64,000 nucleotides of DNA from Hypomyces perniciosus (taxonomy: Eukaryota > Ascomycota > Sordariomycetes > Hypocreales > Hypocreaceae): NCBI GenBank assembly GCA_008477525.1, contig SPDT01000001.1, positions 5,208,001 through 5,272,000 of the forward strand, read 5' to 3'. The number at the start of each line of letters is the position of its first letter. Position 1 is the first letter of the stretch. A program made the position numbers and the translations under genes. Shown here one piece after another: positions 1-11,136 of this stretch. Below the pieces are notes generated by a model. That model was not told where the DNA came from, ran no database searches, and worked only from the letters and a program-made list of their open reading frames with translations.

Positions 1-388
1 AAACTGAAGTCAGTGACCATGGAAGAATACGAGAAGTTCAGACAAATGTCACTTGGCGCATTTTCCTGTAACTCCCTTTCCCTGCTGGGGGCAGCTTTGA
101 GCGTGATTCAGACTACTCACGCTACGCATCATATCTCTCTTTGGGTAAATGGCAGGCAGAAACCTTTCCTGTATGGTTCTTGCTATGCTGCGCAAATTGG
201 CCTACCCCTGGGCTGAATGTTTCCGTCCCACCATCAGCGTATAATTTAGTCTATTGTTGTTGGCGATTGATGACAATGTGAGTTTGTCCTCTGACTCTCT
301 ATTCTCACTGCTGTCAGCATTTAGACTAGCGGACGAAAAGCACTGGGGGTGACAGCGCTAGATAAGAAAAAGAGCCTATTGGAGCAAG
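1..388. other. No convincing gene
   Basis: A 67-codon plus-strand frame (13-216) is open here, but it has no recognisable domain, no clear splice partner and no convincing coding character. I see nothing else supportable before the LysM gene. Confidence 0.4.
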
Positions 389-469
389 ATGCTATTAGTA
401 CCCACCATTCCCTGTCCCGTATCCCTCCCTCATGCGAAGAGTAACGAGACAGGTTATTTCACCTTAAAA

Positions 470-1207
470 ATGATTCCGATATTTCCCCTCCTTTTCGCCA
501 TCTTAGCCAACGCTACATGCACTCGCTGGTCCGATGTCTGGGAAGTCTTGCGAAACGACACGGTCGACGAAGCTGCCAGGATCCTTGGCCTTCCTGACTA
601 TCGAGCCATCCAAGAAAGAAATCCGGGGATAAATACGGCATTCATCGCTCCGGGGCAGACCTACGATGTCCCATTTACAACCCCCATCGCTCCACCAGGA
701 ACTTGGGTAACAACTGGTTGCTCGCACATTCTCTATCTGAGAGGCCAATCGGACCCAACACATCGAAATACGGATGTATCCACGGAGACGTCTGAATCGT
801 CTGTATGTCCTTCCACGACAACGGAATCGTCAAATAGAAGGTCTACATCATCTACTCGGACCTATTCGCCAACACATTCGAGCTCGCAAAGCAGTCAACC
901 AGCCAGCCGCACTGATGCCCCCAGATTGATAAGTGCGTGCCACCCCTCGGGGAAATTCCCCAAGATAAAAGACACCCAAAGTGATTTCGCGACGCGATTC
1001 TGCAGCCATCATGAAAACTCTACACTGAACAGCAACAGCCACATGATCGTCGATTTATTTGACGCTGATGGTCAGGGCCACTTTCATCTCTACTCTGTCG
1101 GGTGGATCCCAAGTTGCCAACTCAAGTCTTCCCAGACCGTCAAAGGTCCACCACAAATGCGATGTGGCTTTGCCATGAAGACGGCAGCCTTCGAGGCATG
1201 TGCGTAA
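470..1207 (+). CDS. Secreted LysM protein with C-terminal five-cysteine domain
   Basis: Predicted secreted protein of 245 residues. I chose the ATG at 470 rather than the in-frame one at 389 because it begins directly with a signal peptide (MIPIFPLLFAILANATC). Residues about 20-75 form a divergent LysM domain: W..V...DT.DEAA..LGL, an NPGIN segment and a PGQTYDVP ending. LysM domains bind chitin or peptidoglycan-type sugars, and secreted fungal ones often hide chitin from hosts or modify the cell surface. A Ser/Thr-rich linker follows, likely O-glycosylated. The C-terminal ~95 residues have cysteines spaced C-x20-C-x37-C-x15-C-x11-C, with a YSVGW motif before the third. The same domain occurs in the genes at 34103-34588 and 40048-40470. 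Effector function is inferred from family knowledge, not shown. Confidence 0.75.
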   Translation: MIPIFPLLFAILANATCTRWSDVWEVLRNDTVDEAARILGLPDYRAIQERNPGINTAFIAPGQTYDVPFTTPIAPPGTWVTTGCSHILYLRGQSDPTHRNTDVSTETSESSVCPSTTTESSNRRSTSSTRTYSPTHSSSQSSQPASRTDAPRLISACHPSGKFPKIKDTQSDFATRFCSHHENSTLNSNSHMIVDLFDADGQGHFHLYSVGWIPSCQLKSSQTVKGPPQMRCGFAMKTAAFEACA

Positions 1208-2285
1208 CAGTAGCATGTGGAAAAGGCATTACTAATTACAAGCTAATAAGCTAATAGGCGACAACGGAGGCATGGGTGGCTACGTTGATATAGACTGTTT
1301 GAGATATGATTACCGGCCCCTTTCACCAGTCAAATATTAGTGACGCTCTCCTACCTCATTGTTATGACCGGCAAAGAGGTGGGATGAAGTGTGGTCTAGT
1401 AGGTATGCGACTATACGGCAGCAAACTGGTTTAAGGAGCCTAAACAGTGATACTATCTTACGTGAAATACGTGTTGAAAAAAAAAAAATTCTTGGTGTCT
1501 TTTTCTTCTTTGTACAAATCGAGGCGGAAGCTACGTGTTGGCCGTGGGGCGTAAAGACGTATGACTCGGTAAAGGGATTCTTAAATGTAGCTGTTCCTCA
1601 TTGAAAAGGCAGCATCGCTTTATAAATTATTGTCGCTTTTCTACTTGCTTGTTTTCATCCACAGATGCTGGCCCAACTGAACCCGCTTCGCTGGATGATA
1701 GCAGCGCAATTTATAACCTGTTAAATTGACCATTGTACCATGTGCACAAAGTAGAGCTATTCTGTATGTTCTTATGTACACACAGTAAATAGACTATATC
1801 CAACACCTTCCTCAAACTACATTATGCAGTCAGCTAACTTGGATCTGAGAAAAGTCAAGGCAATAAATACTATCCACAGCGCTCCAGTCACGCATCTGTC
1901 CAGGCCTAGGGGGTACAAATGGCCAGAGTCAGTAGCCCAGCCCTGTACGTCTGCGCCACACGCGGCCTGGCTCAATTAGCGCAAGCTAACGTTGCGCGCA
2001 GGCCAAACAGCAAGTGTCCAGTGCGGCTGTCGCGTACAAGCCAGCGCCCAAACAGAACGAGACCAATACGCACACCCATCATACAGCCCAGTCCTCTACT
2101 CATATGTTACGGCAACTGCGCGTGTCAACGCATTCGCGCCTGTTGGCCTTCGACGTCCAGTAGATGCTTGGATCTGCTCACAGAGATCCTCTGAATGAAA
2201 CATAACACGCCAAGAAGCCTCGGCACATCATGTCACAGGCGTTTTGGGATGCGATCACGACGACCTAGGCAACTTGATCTGCGCT
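1208..2285. other. Gene-poor stretch
   Basis: Only short unsupported frames, for example two overlapping ones at 1919-2198 that lack any recognisable domain. A run of A residues lies near 1478-1487. I see no RNA gene or element ends. Confidence 0.5.
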
Positions 2286-5200
2286 TTATTTTTTCTTGTG
2301 TCTTCCACCATCCTTTTCCTTATGCCTACTACCAGCAATCTTAGGCATACGTTGCACCACAATCGTATGACTACCGTTCTCAACAACTTTGCGGAAACAC
2401 TCTTTTGGGTTCAATTGGTTACGCTCCTTGTCAAACAGATAGAAATCCTTCATCCTATACTTCACTGCCACCCGCTCTACTGGCGACGGGTCTAATGGGT
2501 CCACTTCGACAGTATCTGCAATAACGAACTTATCGTCAGATACTTCATTGACGAAGTCGATGCGCACCGTCCGTCTTGGCTCGCTCCCATTTCCTCTAGC
2601 TACTTTTCCTGCTGCAGCCACTATGGCTTCCTGGTGCTCCTTGTTGGGATCGTGCGCCAAAAGCTCGTCAAAGGTGAGCCGTGTGCTTCGATCTGTCCGA
2701 TGCAGTACAATTTGAGTCTCTGCTCCTCTTGGTTTCGATGTGACCGGTATAGGTTGTATCGGAGCGTCTGCTTCTTTTGGCGTGGGTTGCGTGGCTAGCT
2801 CAACTGTAGGTTCCCTAGCCATGTGAGCCAGCTGCTCCCTTTCCCTTTCCCTTTCCCTTTCCCTCGTAATATCGGCTTGTTTTTCTGCAAGCAATTGAGC
2901 TACCGCCCTTCGCTCATCCTTCAGCTTACGTTTCTCCTGGTCCACCGTTACCTTTAACCGATCCAACCTCTCCTGCTCCAAAACTGAGTCTTTCCGTAGT
3001 TTCTTGAGTCGCACATTCTGGTCATGTATCTGTTGATTGATCCTGTCTAGCCTTTCCTGCTTTGAAACTTCATCTTTCCGTAGCTCCTCGAGTCGCAGAC
3101 TCTCATCTCGTATCTGTTGATTAATCCCGTCGAACCTTCCCTGTTGTGAAATTTCGTCTTTCCGTAGTTCCTCGAGTCGCAAACTCTGATCTTGTATCTG
3201 TTGATTGATCTTGTTGAACCTTTCCTGCTGTAAAGCTTCGTCTTGTGCCAACTGCTCGAGTCTCGACCTCATGTCCTGCACTTGCCGGGAGGCATCGCGA
3301 AGGTTTGCCTGCTCCGATTCGAGCTCCTGCCTTGTGGCAGCTAAGGTTATGTCCTCCTCACCGATCGTCATCACCTTGCTGCTGTTTCCAGAGAGCTCAG
3401 AGAGCTCAGACTGCTCGCATTCGATGGACGCATTGCCTGCCATTACCACGTCCTCTCTCGCAGTATTCTCATCTATAGAAATATCTCCAATCGACGGAGG
3501 AACTCCAAAATACGCACAGTAAACGGACCATTGAACAAACGTCGATGTCATTTCTCCCATCTCGACATCAACCTCATCGTGCATCCGTGGCAAAAAGAGC
3601 CGGACTTTGACGTAATCATGATCGGTGTTGCTTGGTCGGCCGTATCGCTTTGGTGGCTGGTCGACCTCTCTTATTCCATATCCTGCTTCGTCTGCCGTTC
3701 CGTCCGCAGAAGTTGGCACAGCAGCCGCAAAGGCATCTAGTATTTGCTGTATGCATCTCTCCGGATCACGAAACTCATATCGTCCGGGCTTACGGGCTGT
3801 GAGGAGCGCGCTTTCGGCAATATTTCGGTCGGTAGATTTGCGTAAGATCTCGTCGAGCTTGTCTGATTCGAACCCAAGCTGCGAAGCGAGAGACGCGAAC
3901 TCGTACAATGCTGTTTGGTCCGCCTTCGTCCGCGAGAGTGCCAGAAGATCTTTCCTTTGCGTATCGGCAGGCAAGTCTTTGTAGTTGCGAAAGGCTGCTA
4001 GCCATAGCTGTCGAATCCCAAGATCCAGACGAGTGTTGCTGTCGCCTGCAACGCTTCCGAAGGTTGTCTCAGACAGCTGAATGACGCACCGATCCCTCCT
4101 TTGGTTTGCATCGCTGAATATTCCTTCCAGACAGCCAGCTATTGTGTCTTTTCTCCCCACGTCCAGTATATTCCTGATACAGCTGGCGGCATCACCAAGT
4201 AATTTTCGGTCTTCAAAAAACGTGAATAGAGACGGGATAAGGCAGCGCCGGGAAGCGCTGCAAACCCTCGACCAAAGCTCTTGACGCTGCGGGGCAGAGA
4301 AGTTCTCAAAAATTCCACCACTTCTCAGCCGCGCTAGGAGCATGTTACGGTCTGTAGAACAGGCACCTGGCGCCATACCCTGGAGGGCCATCACTGTGTC
4401 CCGAGTGATCTGCCGCATAGCTGCCTTGTTACCGTCGCAAACGTCATGCCACCATCTGTAAATATGTTTCAAGTACGCCAGGTTTTGCTATGTAATTATG
4501 AACGTTAATGCCAACGGTGAACGAATTCGGGTGCACTACCTCGTCACACTTCATGCCCAGCAATTGGTGTATAACGCTTAGTCGGAAGCCCCCGAACAGC
4601 CCCGGCATGTCGAGAAGGGCATCAAATGCAGTGCTGTATTTTTTATTCTTCGAAAGTTGGTCGAAGAGTCGCCGGCTATTAACATTCGTTGCGAGTCGAG
4701 CTAACCATAAATTTTCGAAAAAAGTGTTTTCCTCCCCATGATATCCTTGGAACTGCCTGATCGTAACATATAATTCTCCATCGTCAGGCTTCTTCTGGTA
4801 ATCATAACCATCAGCGAGTAGAAGTCGCAAGTCGTCACTTAGGTCTGTAAAAAGTGAGTACGGACAACCAGATTAGCCATGCGACGCACCATCAAGGTAG
4901 AGATCGACTACCCATCTCTTCTTCGAGCCTTGAAGCACCTCGTCAGCTGCCGAAAGTCGATCGTGACCGTCAAGGCACTGTATTTTAACGTCAGGAGGGA
5001 ATTCTAGTTCCGGGTATGGTAGAGTGTCAGCCATAAGACTTCCGCTGGGAATCGAGGCGCTAGCTATTGCCGCTTCTAGAACCTGCTGGCTAACAAGAGC
5101 CTTGACATGATGGCGGCTATCCTCCTTACGACAACCATTCTCTTGACGAAACATCCTCTTCATCGCGTCGACATGACGGTTCTTGGAACCCGCGACACTT

Positions 5201-5319
5201 TCATGCGCTTGGTCTCGATACTGCAAAGCCGTCATGCGTAGGCTTGCAGTTCCACAGTACTTTGTTCGTCGTTCCTCCTCAATACGACGATTTACCGTCG
5301 TGAAATTTTGGACAGTCAT
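2286..5319 (-). CDS. DUF3723-family protein with tandem coiled-coil repeats
   Basis: Three-exon gene: exons 5319-4890, 4844-4540 and 4487-2286; introns of 45 and 52 nt, both GT..AG. The joined frame is exactly open and gives 978 residues. Exon 1 ends with the DUF3723 hallmark (IQCLDGHDRLSAADEVL then WVVDLYLD), exon 2 continues it (DGELYVTIRQFQG, MPGLFGGFRLS, KCDE) and exon 3 resumes with YLKHIYRWWHDV. The central part is a long coiled coil containing four consecutive 28-residue units (pattern LEELRKDE..QERFD.INQQI.DQ.LR), followed by an Arg-Glu run. A C-terminal ~75-residue domain (VRIDFVNEVSDDKFVIADTV) is typical of the longer members of the family. DUF3723 function is unknown; such genes are patchily distributed in ascomycetes. 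The splice joins restore the known domain order, so I am confident in the model. Confidence 0.85.
2837..2864. repeat. CCCTTT hexanucleotide run inside the DUF3723 gene
   Basis: About 4.7 copies of a pyrimidine hexamer, encoding the alternating Arg-Glu run on the minus strand. Its length change would stay in frame. Confidence 0.9.
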
Positions 5320-5955
5320 GGCATGGGGTTTCGCAGAGATCAGAGAAGACAGGACGATCGAAGCCTCAATACGGGTTTACAAACCTTCTTGTATGCCCTG
5401 GTGTTGCTCACAATTCATCCAAATCTGGCTGCTGGTGCTGGCTTTTGCCCATTTCAAGCCGCGCTAGCTAGCAATTGTCCACTCACAAAATGGCACTCCG
5501 GTCTTCATCGAAGCCACAGGGCCTAACTTTTATAGACTTTCTCAAATCGCGGTACATAAAGAAATAACATGTTAAAGACATCGAATCGACTCTAGAAACG
5601 CAACATAACCCAGGTTGAGCCGCATCAGGATCTTCAAAGCGAATTAAGACGGCCGTTGGCAACCCTTATTGATAATCCCAAGTTTGCTGCTATTACAGGG
5701 TAAGTGCGCAGCCCTGAAGATAGAGGATTACACTTCGGCTCGATGCACCAGTTCATCCTAGTGGGGGGATCAAACTATGTCTTCGGATTTTGCATGCCAA
5801 ATGAACCAAAGGCCTTTCTAATCTAATGTATCCCGTATTAGGTACTCCGTAGTCTAAGCTCTAAACTTAATAATGAACGCGCACTCCCGTCTCAAACACG
5901 AAAGCAGAACAATGTTGACAAACAAAGAAAACGGAGCTTGAGAAATAGCAGCAGC
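5320..5955. other. Intergenic, promoter side of the DUF3723 gene
   Basis: Upstream region of the minus-strand DUF3723 gene. It contains one TACTCCGTA motif at 5843. Plus-strand frames here lack support. Confidence 0.5.
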
Positions 5956-6263
5956 CTAGGCGTCCTTCATGGCTCTTCGCCGCACCCGATTCTTTTCAAC
6001 TTTTGCCGGGTCATCATAGGAACTCACCGACCCAGCTTCCCATGGTAGCAGGATTCCGTCCCTGCGGCAGACTTTTCAATCCGAGCCCTCGCGCTCGTTT
6101 CTCCAAGGACCTTACAGAGGCTCGACACGGTAAGCATATGGATGCCCTTCTCGCGAAACCTCATGCAGCAGTCTGCGGGTAGATCCTTCCAGTTAGCAGC
6201 CACGTTCTTCCGCTGCACCTGTGACTTCGTTACCCAGAGGAGCTCGTCAAAGAATCCGACCAC
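5956..6263 (-). pseudogene. Small gene with apparent frameshift
   Basis: An open frame from 6263 (starting MVGFFDELLWVTKSQ) and a second, clearly protein-like frame downstream (about 6066-5956, GILLPWEAGSVSSYDDP, then a basic tail ending RRRAMKDA and a stop) lie in different reading frames with no usable intron between them; the second frame has a TGA just upstream of the switch, near 6080. The simplest reading is one short gene with a small indel near 6065-6085. I do not recognise the family; the N-terminal half has a loose resemblance to SANT/Myb-like fungal proteins, but the pattern is too weak to claim. Confidence 0.4.
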
Positions 6264-6757
6264 AACTGGCGGAGGCCCTCACTTCTCCCAGCTTTGTATC
6301 CTATCACGTTGGAGGAGGGTAATACCACCATTCACGCAGCGTAAGATGTAAGAAAGTAATGGCAGTTCTGCAAGTTCTCAAGCTGGTGTATAATATATTA
6401 AGGAGAATATGGCCTTACCAACCTCGCTCACATAATCGTGTTGCGTTGCTGTGTCGTTGAGCTGCCTTCCTAACGCATGGATACCACCTAATACCCCACG
6501 AAGTCCTACCCCACGAAGTACATGTAAAAACATGCTCTTGTGACTGAGCTCCCGAGCTCCCGAGTTAACCTACAATACATGGGCAATTGCGACGCGCTAA
6601 TTGATAGGTGTTATTTACACAAGATGTATAAAAAATATCATATTTTATCTCATTTCTTTAGGCTGGCTTGTTCATCTAATATGTAATGTCGTACAAGAAC
6701 CATGTCCAACTCAGAAACAAGTACATTGAATTGGGCTGTTATTGTACTGACATCCAT

Positions 6758-7069
6758 TTAAATAGCTGTGGAATTTGCCAGCCACTTCTTACGCTCCCGA
6801 TCCATGCAACTCCGAGTATCTCTGCAAACAATCGACATCTTGCCAGCTACATCGGCCGACTCCATCATGATTTGGTAGAGTGAGTTCCACACAGAACGGC
6901 TTGCATCCAACTCACGCTGTATAGCATCCCGCTCATCTTGAAGGGCCTTCATCTCGTATAATTCTTGAATTTTGGCTTGTTCAGATAGTCTGTCGACAAG
7001 TTCTTCGAGTTCAAAGGCGTCTGAGTAGACACTCGACGTCGGTCTCGGTTGGAAATATTGGGAAGCCAT
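6758..7069 (-). CDS. Small coiled-coil protein
   Basis: Single-exon frame of 103 residues. Residues about 20-60 are strongly helical and charged (LEELVDRLSEQAKIQELYEM, QDERDAIQRELDASRSVW), followed by a second helix and a C-terminal ERKKWLA motif. It resembles the abundant small coiled-coil proteins of eurotiomycetes that end in a similar K.WLAFWGI-type motif; none has a known function to my knowledge. A comparable small coiled-coil protein lies at 42762-43169. Confidence 0.55.
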   Translation of the reverse strand: MASQYFQPRPTSSVYSDAFELEELVDRLSEQAKIQELYEMKALQDERDAIQRELDASRSVWNSLYQIMMESADVAGKMSIVCRDTRSCMDRERKKWLANSTAI

Positions 7070-7738
7070 TACAAATCATTCAAGACCCCACGCTGTCCGG
7101 CTGAAAATCTGGCTATTGAATACCAGGGAATGAAATCTATAAGCCCAGTTTATATACTCCGTAGGACGCACGGGAATAAGGCTAGGCATTACAGTGACAG
7201 ATAGTCCTATTTTATCCTCATCACCAGGATTTGCCCATTAGTAACCTTTCGCTTTAGTGGGTCCACGGGTCAAAGCTAACCATATTTAAAAGCAAACTCC
7301 AATGCAATGATTGGCTGTGATGAATGTAACGCTTAATGTATAATCATTGTGGCATAAAGGGCTGCATAGCAATATTATGTTTAATCGATGATTCCTATAC
7401 ATATTCCTCTTGAAAACCTTTTGAGAATTATGTGAGGGTAACTTTGAATGCTTGAGGGCGCCCGGTAATACTTTCTGCGCTGTAATGTGTGACGATTATC
7501 CAAGGCCTATGTTTTCATACTCGGGTTAGCGTATAGGTGTAGTCAATAGCAATCAGCGCTATATTATTGATTGATATGGTGTATTCTTTCCATCATAATT
7601 TGTAACATATGCGGTCAAGAGTGATGAACACTGAAGATCGTGCAGTGCTTTCCTATATTTTGAAGTATATAGATATCACGGTCCATTGTTCCACTTGTTC
7701 GGCTCATCCACCAGGCGGTCAATACTAAGCACTGAAAT

Positions 7739-9013
7739 TCAATTTTCCTGTGACATTAGAGTCTCCTCAATAAGCAGAACTCCGATAGCCATCAAGTCCC
7801 AATCGTCAGGCATATCCACGAGGCCAACAGGCCCTGGCCGGACGAGAGCGTAAATTACATCATCCCAACGGTTTTCATCCCATAGAGTTGCGCCCCAAAG
7901 ACTAAAGTGCCCACCTAATAAAGTTGACTCATGCCGGATCAGGTCAGAGAGTTGCGGATCACCACCAAGCACCTCAATCTGCCTGTCTTCGAATCTCCTC
8001 CAGGATTGGAAACCTCTCTCATCGTCTTTCCAGAATGGCCGGTAGCGTTGAAAGTGCTCCCTCCATTTCCGGGACCAGCTATTACGTAGTGCTTGAGAAA
8101 GAATTGCGTCAAAGGCGAAGCCACGCTCATATAATTTAGGTAGCTCTTGTGATTTGGTAACCTCTTTCATCCTAGACGGGCCAATCAAACAGAGTGCACG
8201 GTGAATACCATCAAGACCGGAAACCAAAATGCAGGAGAGCGATTGATCGTCTACTACTTGGTCACAGGCTATTATACTAGTGTTAGCTATTAAGCGGATA
8301 GATACAACTGTGAGAAACCTACTGATACCATAGAATGCTCTTCGAAAATACGCCTTAATTCCGACGACTTGAAAAAACTCCCACGGCGCCATCAGACGCT
8401 CGACAATGCACTGATGAAATTCGTTTCGGAAACGGTCGAGACGGCATGCATCGTGGTGTGATTTGGCATGTAAGTTTTGACAAAGGGAAGAAAGAATATT
8501 AAAAAGATAAATAGCTTGATGAACTCGGATGCGCTCCGACAGAGATGGCTTAGGGAAATGGACGGCGTTCCATAATGGGAATAATTTCTGCCTTTCTCCA
8601 TAGGAACAATCTCCAATCACTAGCCTACACAGCTCAGCAACCTTCTTTTCCGTACGAGATATTAGTAAAGCCTCTCGCAGCGAAACAGTAACGGTTTCTG
8701 CGTCATCACGGCGGCGGCGAAGCCTATCAAGGTACAGCGTAATATCGCCAAAGTCGGTAATAGATTCAAAGTCGGGTAAGGAGTAATTCCCTTTGAGAAA
8801 AATAAAGTTCACGATTGCGTGGGCGTAGGTTTCGTGAGGAAGCTCATTCTTAAGGACAGAAGTTGTGATCAGTCTCTCATAACATGAAAAGGCTTTGTAG
8901 AACAAAGGATAAGCTAGAACCGCATTTTCCAAAGAGTTCACGTCTGGCAAGAACTCAAGGAATTTGCAGACAAGGTCTAATGGAACAGCAGTGACTGAAG
9001 CCTGTGACCGCAT
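7739..9013 (-). CDS. F-box-like protein
   Basis: Single-exon frame of 424 residues. The N-terminus (VPLDLVCKFLEFLPDVNSLE, then NAVLAYPLFYKAF) fits an F-box-like helix bundle, which normally docks substrates to an SCF ubiquitin ligase through Skp1. The rest is a conserved-looking helical fungal C-terminal region without known domains. The start codon lies within a transposon-end fragment: the AAAATGCGG stretch of the terminal-repeat family described at 34693 supplies the ATG and first codons, so the true native start may have been elsewhere, or the first ~10 residues are recently acquired. Confidence 0.65.
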   Translation of the reverse strand: MRSQASVTAVPLDLVCKFLEFLPDVNSLENAVLAYPLFYKAFSCYERLITTSVLKNELPHETYAHAIVNFIFLKGNYSLPDFESITDFGDITLYLDRLRRRRDDAETVTVSLREALLISRTEKKVAELCRLVIGDCSYGERQKLFPLWNAVHFPKPSLSERIRVHQAIYLFNILSSLCQNLHAKSHHDACRLDRFRNEFHQCIVERLMAPWEFFQVVGIKAYFRRAFYGISRFLTVVSIRLIANTSIIACDQVVDDQSLSCILVSGLDGIHRALCLIGPSRMKEVTKSQELPKLYERGFAFDAILSQALRNSWSRKWREHFQRYRPFWKDDERGFQSWRRFEDRQIEVLGGDPQLSDLIRHESTLLGGHFSLWGATLWDENRWDDVIYALVRPGPVGLVDMPDDWDLMAIGVLLIEETLMSQEN

Positions 9014-9440
9014 TTTGTATGTATGGAATTTCTCCGGGCAAGGACCATGTTATAGCTTGCTTTAATAAGAACTTATGTATGATTGAGGACGGCGTACTTT
9101 TTCATGTGTGCTACCATCAGACGGAACAACATGGTTATACAGGCGACTGAAATCAGTCCGCATTTTGTACGTATAGATATTCTCCGGGCACGGACCATGC
9201 ACACTCACTCTACGTACATGCTGTAAACTATTCTACGGTTTATCCCTTGGGGAAGTACAGTAGCGGCCGAAATCTGTATCGCGGTTTGTGTGTCTGGAAA
9301 CTCTCTGGGCACGAACCAGGCAATTGCCAACCGTAGCTGGTACTAGGGGATAAAGCTTGTCGGGCCAGTCTTTTACACTGGCCTAACAAAAAGCCATTTA
9401 TGGCTTTTTCAAAATTTCTCCACCAAGATTATGATCTTTT
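8989..9440 (+). mobile_element. Cluster of three truncated terminal-repeat copies
   Basis: Three stretches in the same orientation, at about 8989-9050, 9142-9190 and 9258-9330, match the left terminal repeat of the 464-bp element at 34693 (CCGCATTTTGTATGTAT, then TCTCCGGGCA.GGACCATG). The last copy starts after a TA at 9256-9257 and continues into internal sequence (GCCATTTATGGCTTTTT) up to about 9440 before similarity is lost. No right end is visible. This looks like nested or serially truncated insertions. Confidence 0.7.
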
Positions 9441-9560
9441 TTAGACTTGAACGTCAAAACTAGCAAGGCAATATGTACAGTAGCGCAACCGAAGAGTACT
9501 TCACGTTGTGTGCCCTTTGCAGCAGACATAAATTTCTGCAAGGATCTCATGGAAAACAAC

Positions 9561-10489
9561 ATTTAAGTTGCAGGGGCCGCTTCCTGGGGTATGAACCATA
9601 ATAGTCTCTCTCATGACCTTTATTTCCGCTCCGGTTCTCGTGTTTGACCGGACACATTTGAATCGTCGGAATCCTTCCCTCCGTCTGGACATCTGCACAA
9701 ACGATCTCTATCCGGTTGCCATTGGAGATGCTCGAACGTCCCCATCGGACTACAGAGTCATGTGATGTGTCGACGGCTTAGCTAGCGCCGGGGATGGGGA
9801 TAATGGTTTTGTTAGTCAAGGTTTTCCTTCGCCTCTGAAGTTTCCTGTGCTTCCAATGACCCTGCGTGGATACTCTGGCGGCCAGCCATAGCCTCAAAAT
9901 ATTGCAACCTTTTTTCTCCTTCCAGTACCGTAGAGGGCACTTGAGTCGCTGTTTGAGGTCATCTAGGTCGCCCCCAATGCGCATAACCGTATGGCCCTTG
10001 CTGATTGTGGCTTCTATCCAGGGGGGCATATTCCAGGATGTCTCAGATCGGTGTTACAAACCTTCTGACCACGCCTTACCAGTCCTTTTCGTGTCGCAGG
10101 CCAATGAGCGAGAGAAAAAGGGATGAGTGAGACGCCGACAGGTTGGATAAAATGGATTCCAAGACCGGTCCATAGCGTATGCAGGCCTGTTCAAGGCTTG
10201 ATCTATCTTTCTGATGGCCCCGTGATTCAGGATGCACCATTGCTCTCGTCCTCTGTGCCATCTCCATCGCCGTGTTGTGTTGTCGTCTATCATGCTGCAC
10301 GTGTGCAAACTTTGTCGGATTCGCTGTGCCAGATGCTAAAGGAGATACATCCATTCGAAAGTCGGAATTTTTGCCCATATCGCCGTCGGATACAACAAGC
10401 CGGTCTTCGGGACAGCGATGATTTGGCCTCGTCGTCTCCGTGTTGTGGAATAAGCGTGATTCATTCTCCCAGTCCATCTGCACAGACAT
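9561..10489 (-). pseudogene. Dead paralogue of the gene at 41250-42371
   Basis: Minus-strand sequence matches the 373-residue protein encoded at 41250 along most of its length: VVSDGDMGKNS, then GPVLESILSNLSASHSSLFL, then WIEATISKGHTV, DLDDLKQRL and a KTIIPIPG block. It is broken by a CAA-to-TAA change after the LRHEKDW block (near 10076), a second stop where the intact copy has Arg, a one-base insertion in the GCCTCCTGG region, and a stop replacing the Cys after the IPIPG block near 9778. Open fragments therefore fall in several frames. The intact copy confirms these as lesions rather than introns. Confidence 0.85.
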
Positions 10490-10835
10490 CGTGATCGAAT
10501 AGGGCGGAATGTGCAGACAATTTGTGCTCGGCTGTCTCTTTCCCGTGATTGTTTTGCGTGTCATTGCGTTACTCTCGGGAGAGCAAGGCTGAAGAGGTAA
10601 AGATCTCTGGGTGGGATAGGGACAATAAAAAGATGAGGAGAATGAAGAGAAAAAAGAAAACAAACCACCATGTGGAGGGTAGGTAGATGTATTTATAGGC
10701 AAGAGGCGCCTCCCCTCAAGACAAAGACAGCTCCCTTGCAGTTGTGAGAAGCAACAGTACGCGCCTTGCCATGGCCCTTGATGCCCGTCTGGCAGCGTAT
10801 ATGGGTCTATGAATGAGAGGGCATTTTATAGAATA

Positions 10836-10837
<2 letters not shown>

Positions 10838-10868
<31 letters not shown>
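10838..10868. repeat. (AC)n microsatellite
   Basis: About 15 uninterrupted AC dinucleotides in an intergenic region. Confidence 0.95.
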
Positions 10869-10870
<2 letters not shown>

Positions 10871-11136
10871 GGATCCGGGTAACCGACTTGCTGCTTACTA
10901 CAAAGTTGTCACAATTCTTATCAAAGATAGGTACTAGCCTAAGGCAAGACCAGGACGTTTGAGCCAATTAGTTGACAGGAAACTTAGTATGGACAATAAA
11001 GTTTGACAAAATTCGTAATTTTTTGTGCGATACATAGATCTTCTGTTACCTCCCGCTGCGGTGTAAGATTATGACAAGGAGACCTTGAAGTTGTCCCCCT
11101 AAGCCTGTCAATTCCATCGCTACCAAAGCTCTTTAG

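Noticed and set aside
1919..2198. Two overlapping plus-strand frames
   Set aside because: No domain, no splice support, and amino-acid composition unlike a protein.
2837..2864. Telomere-like repeat
   Set aside because: The unit is CCCTTT, not the fungal telomeric CCCTAA, and it lies inside a coding exon.
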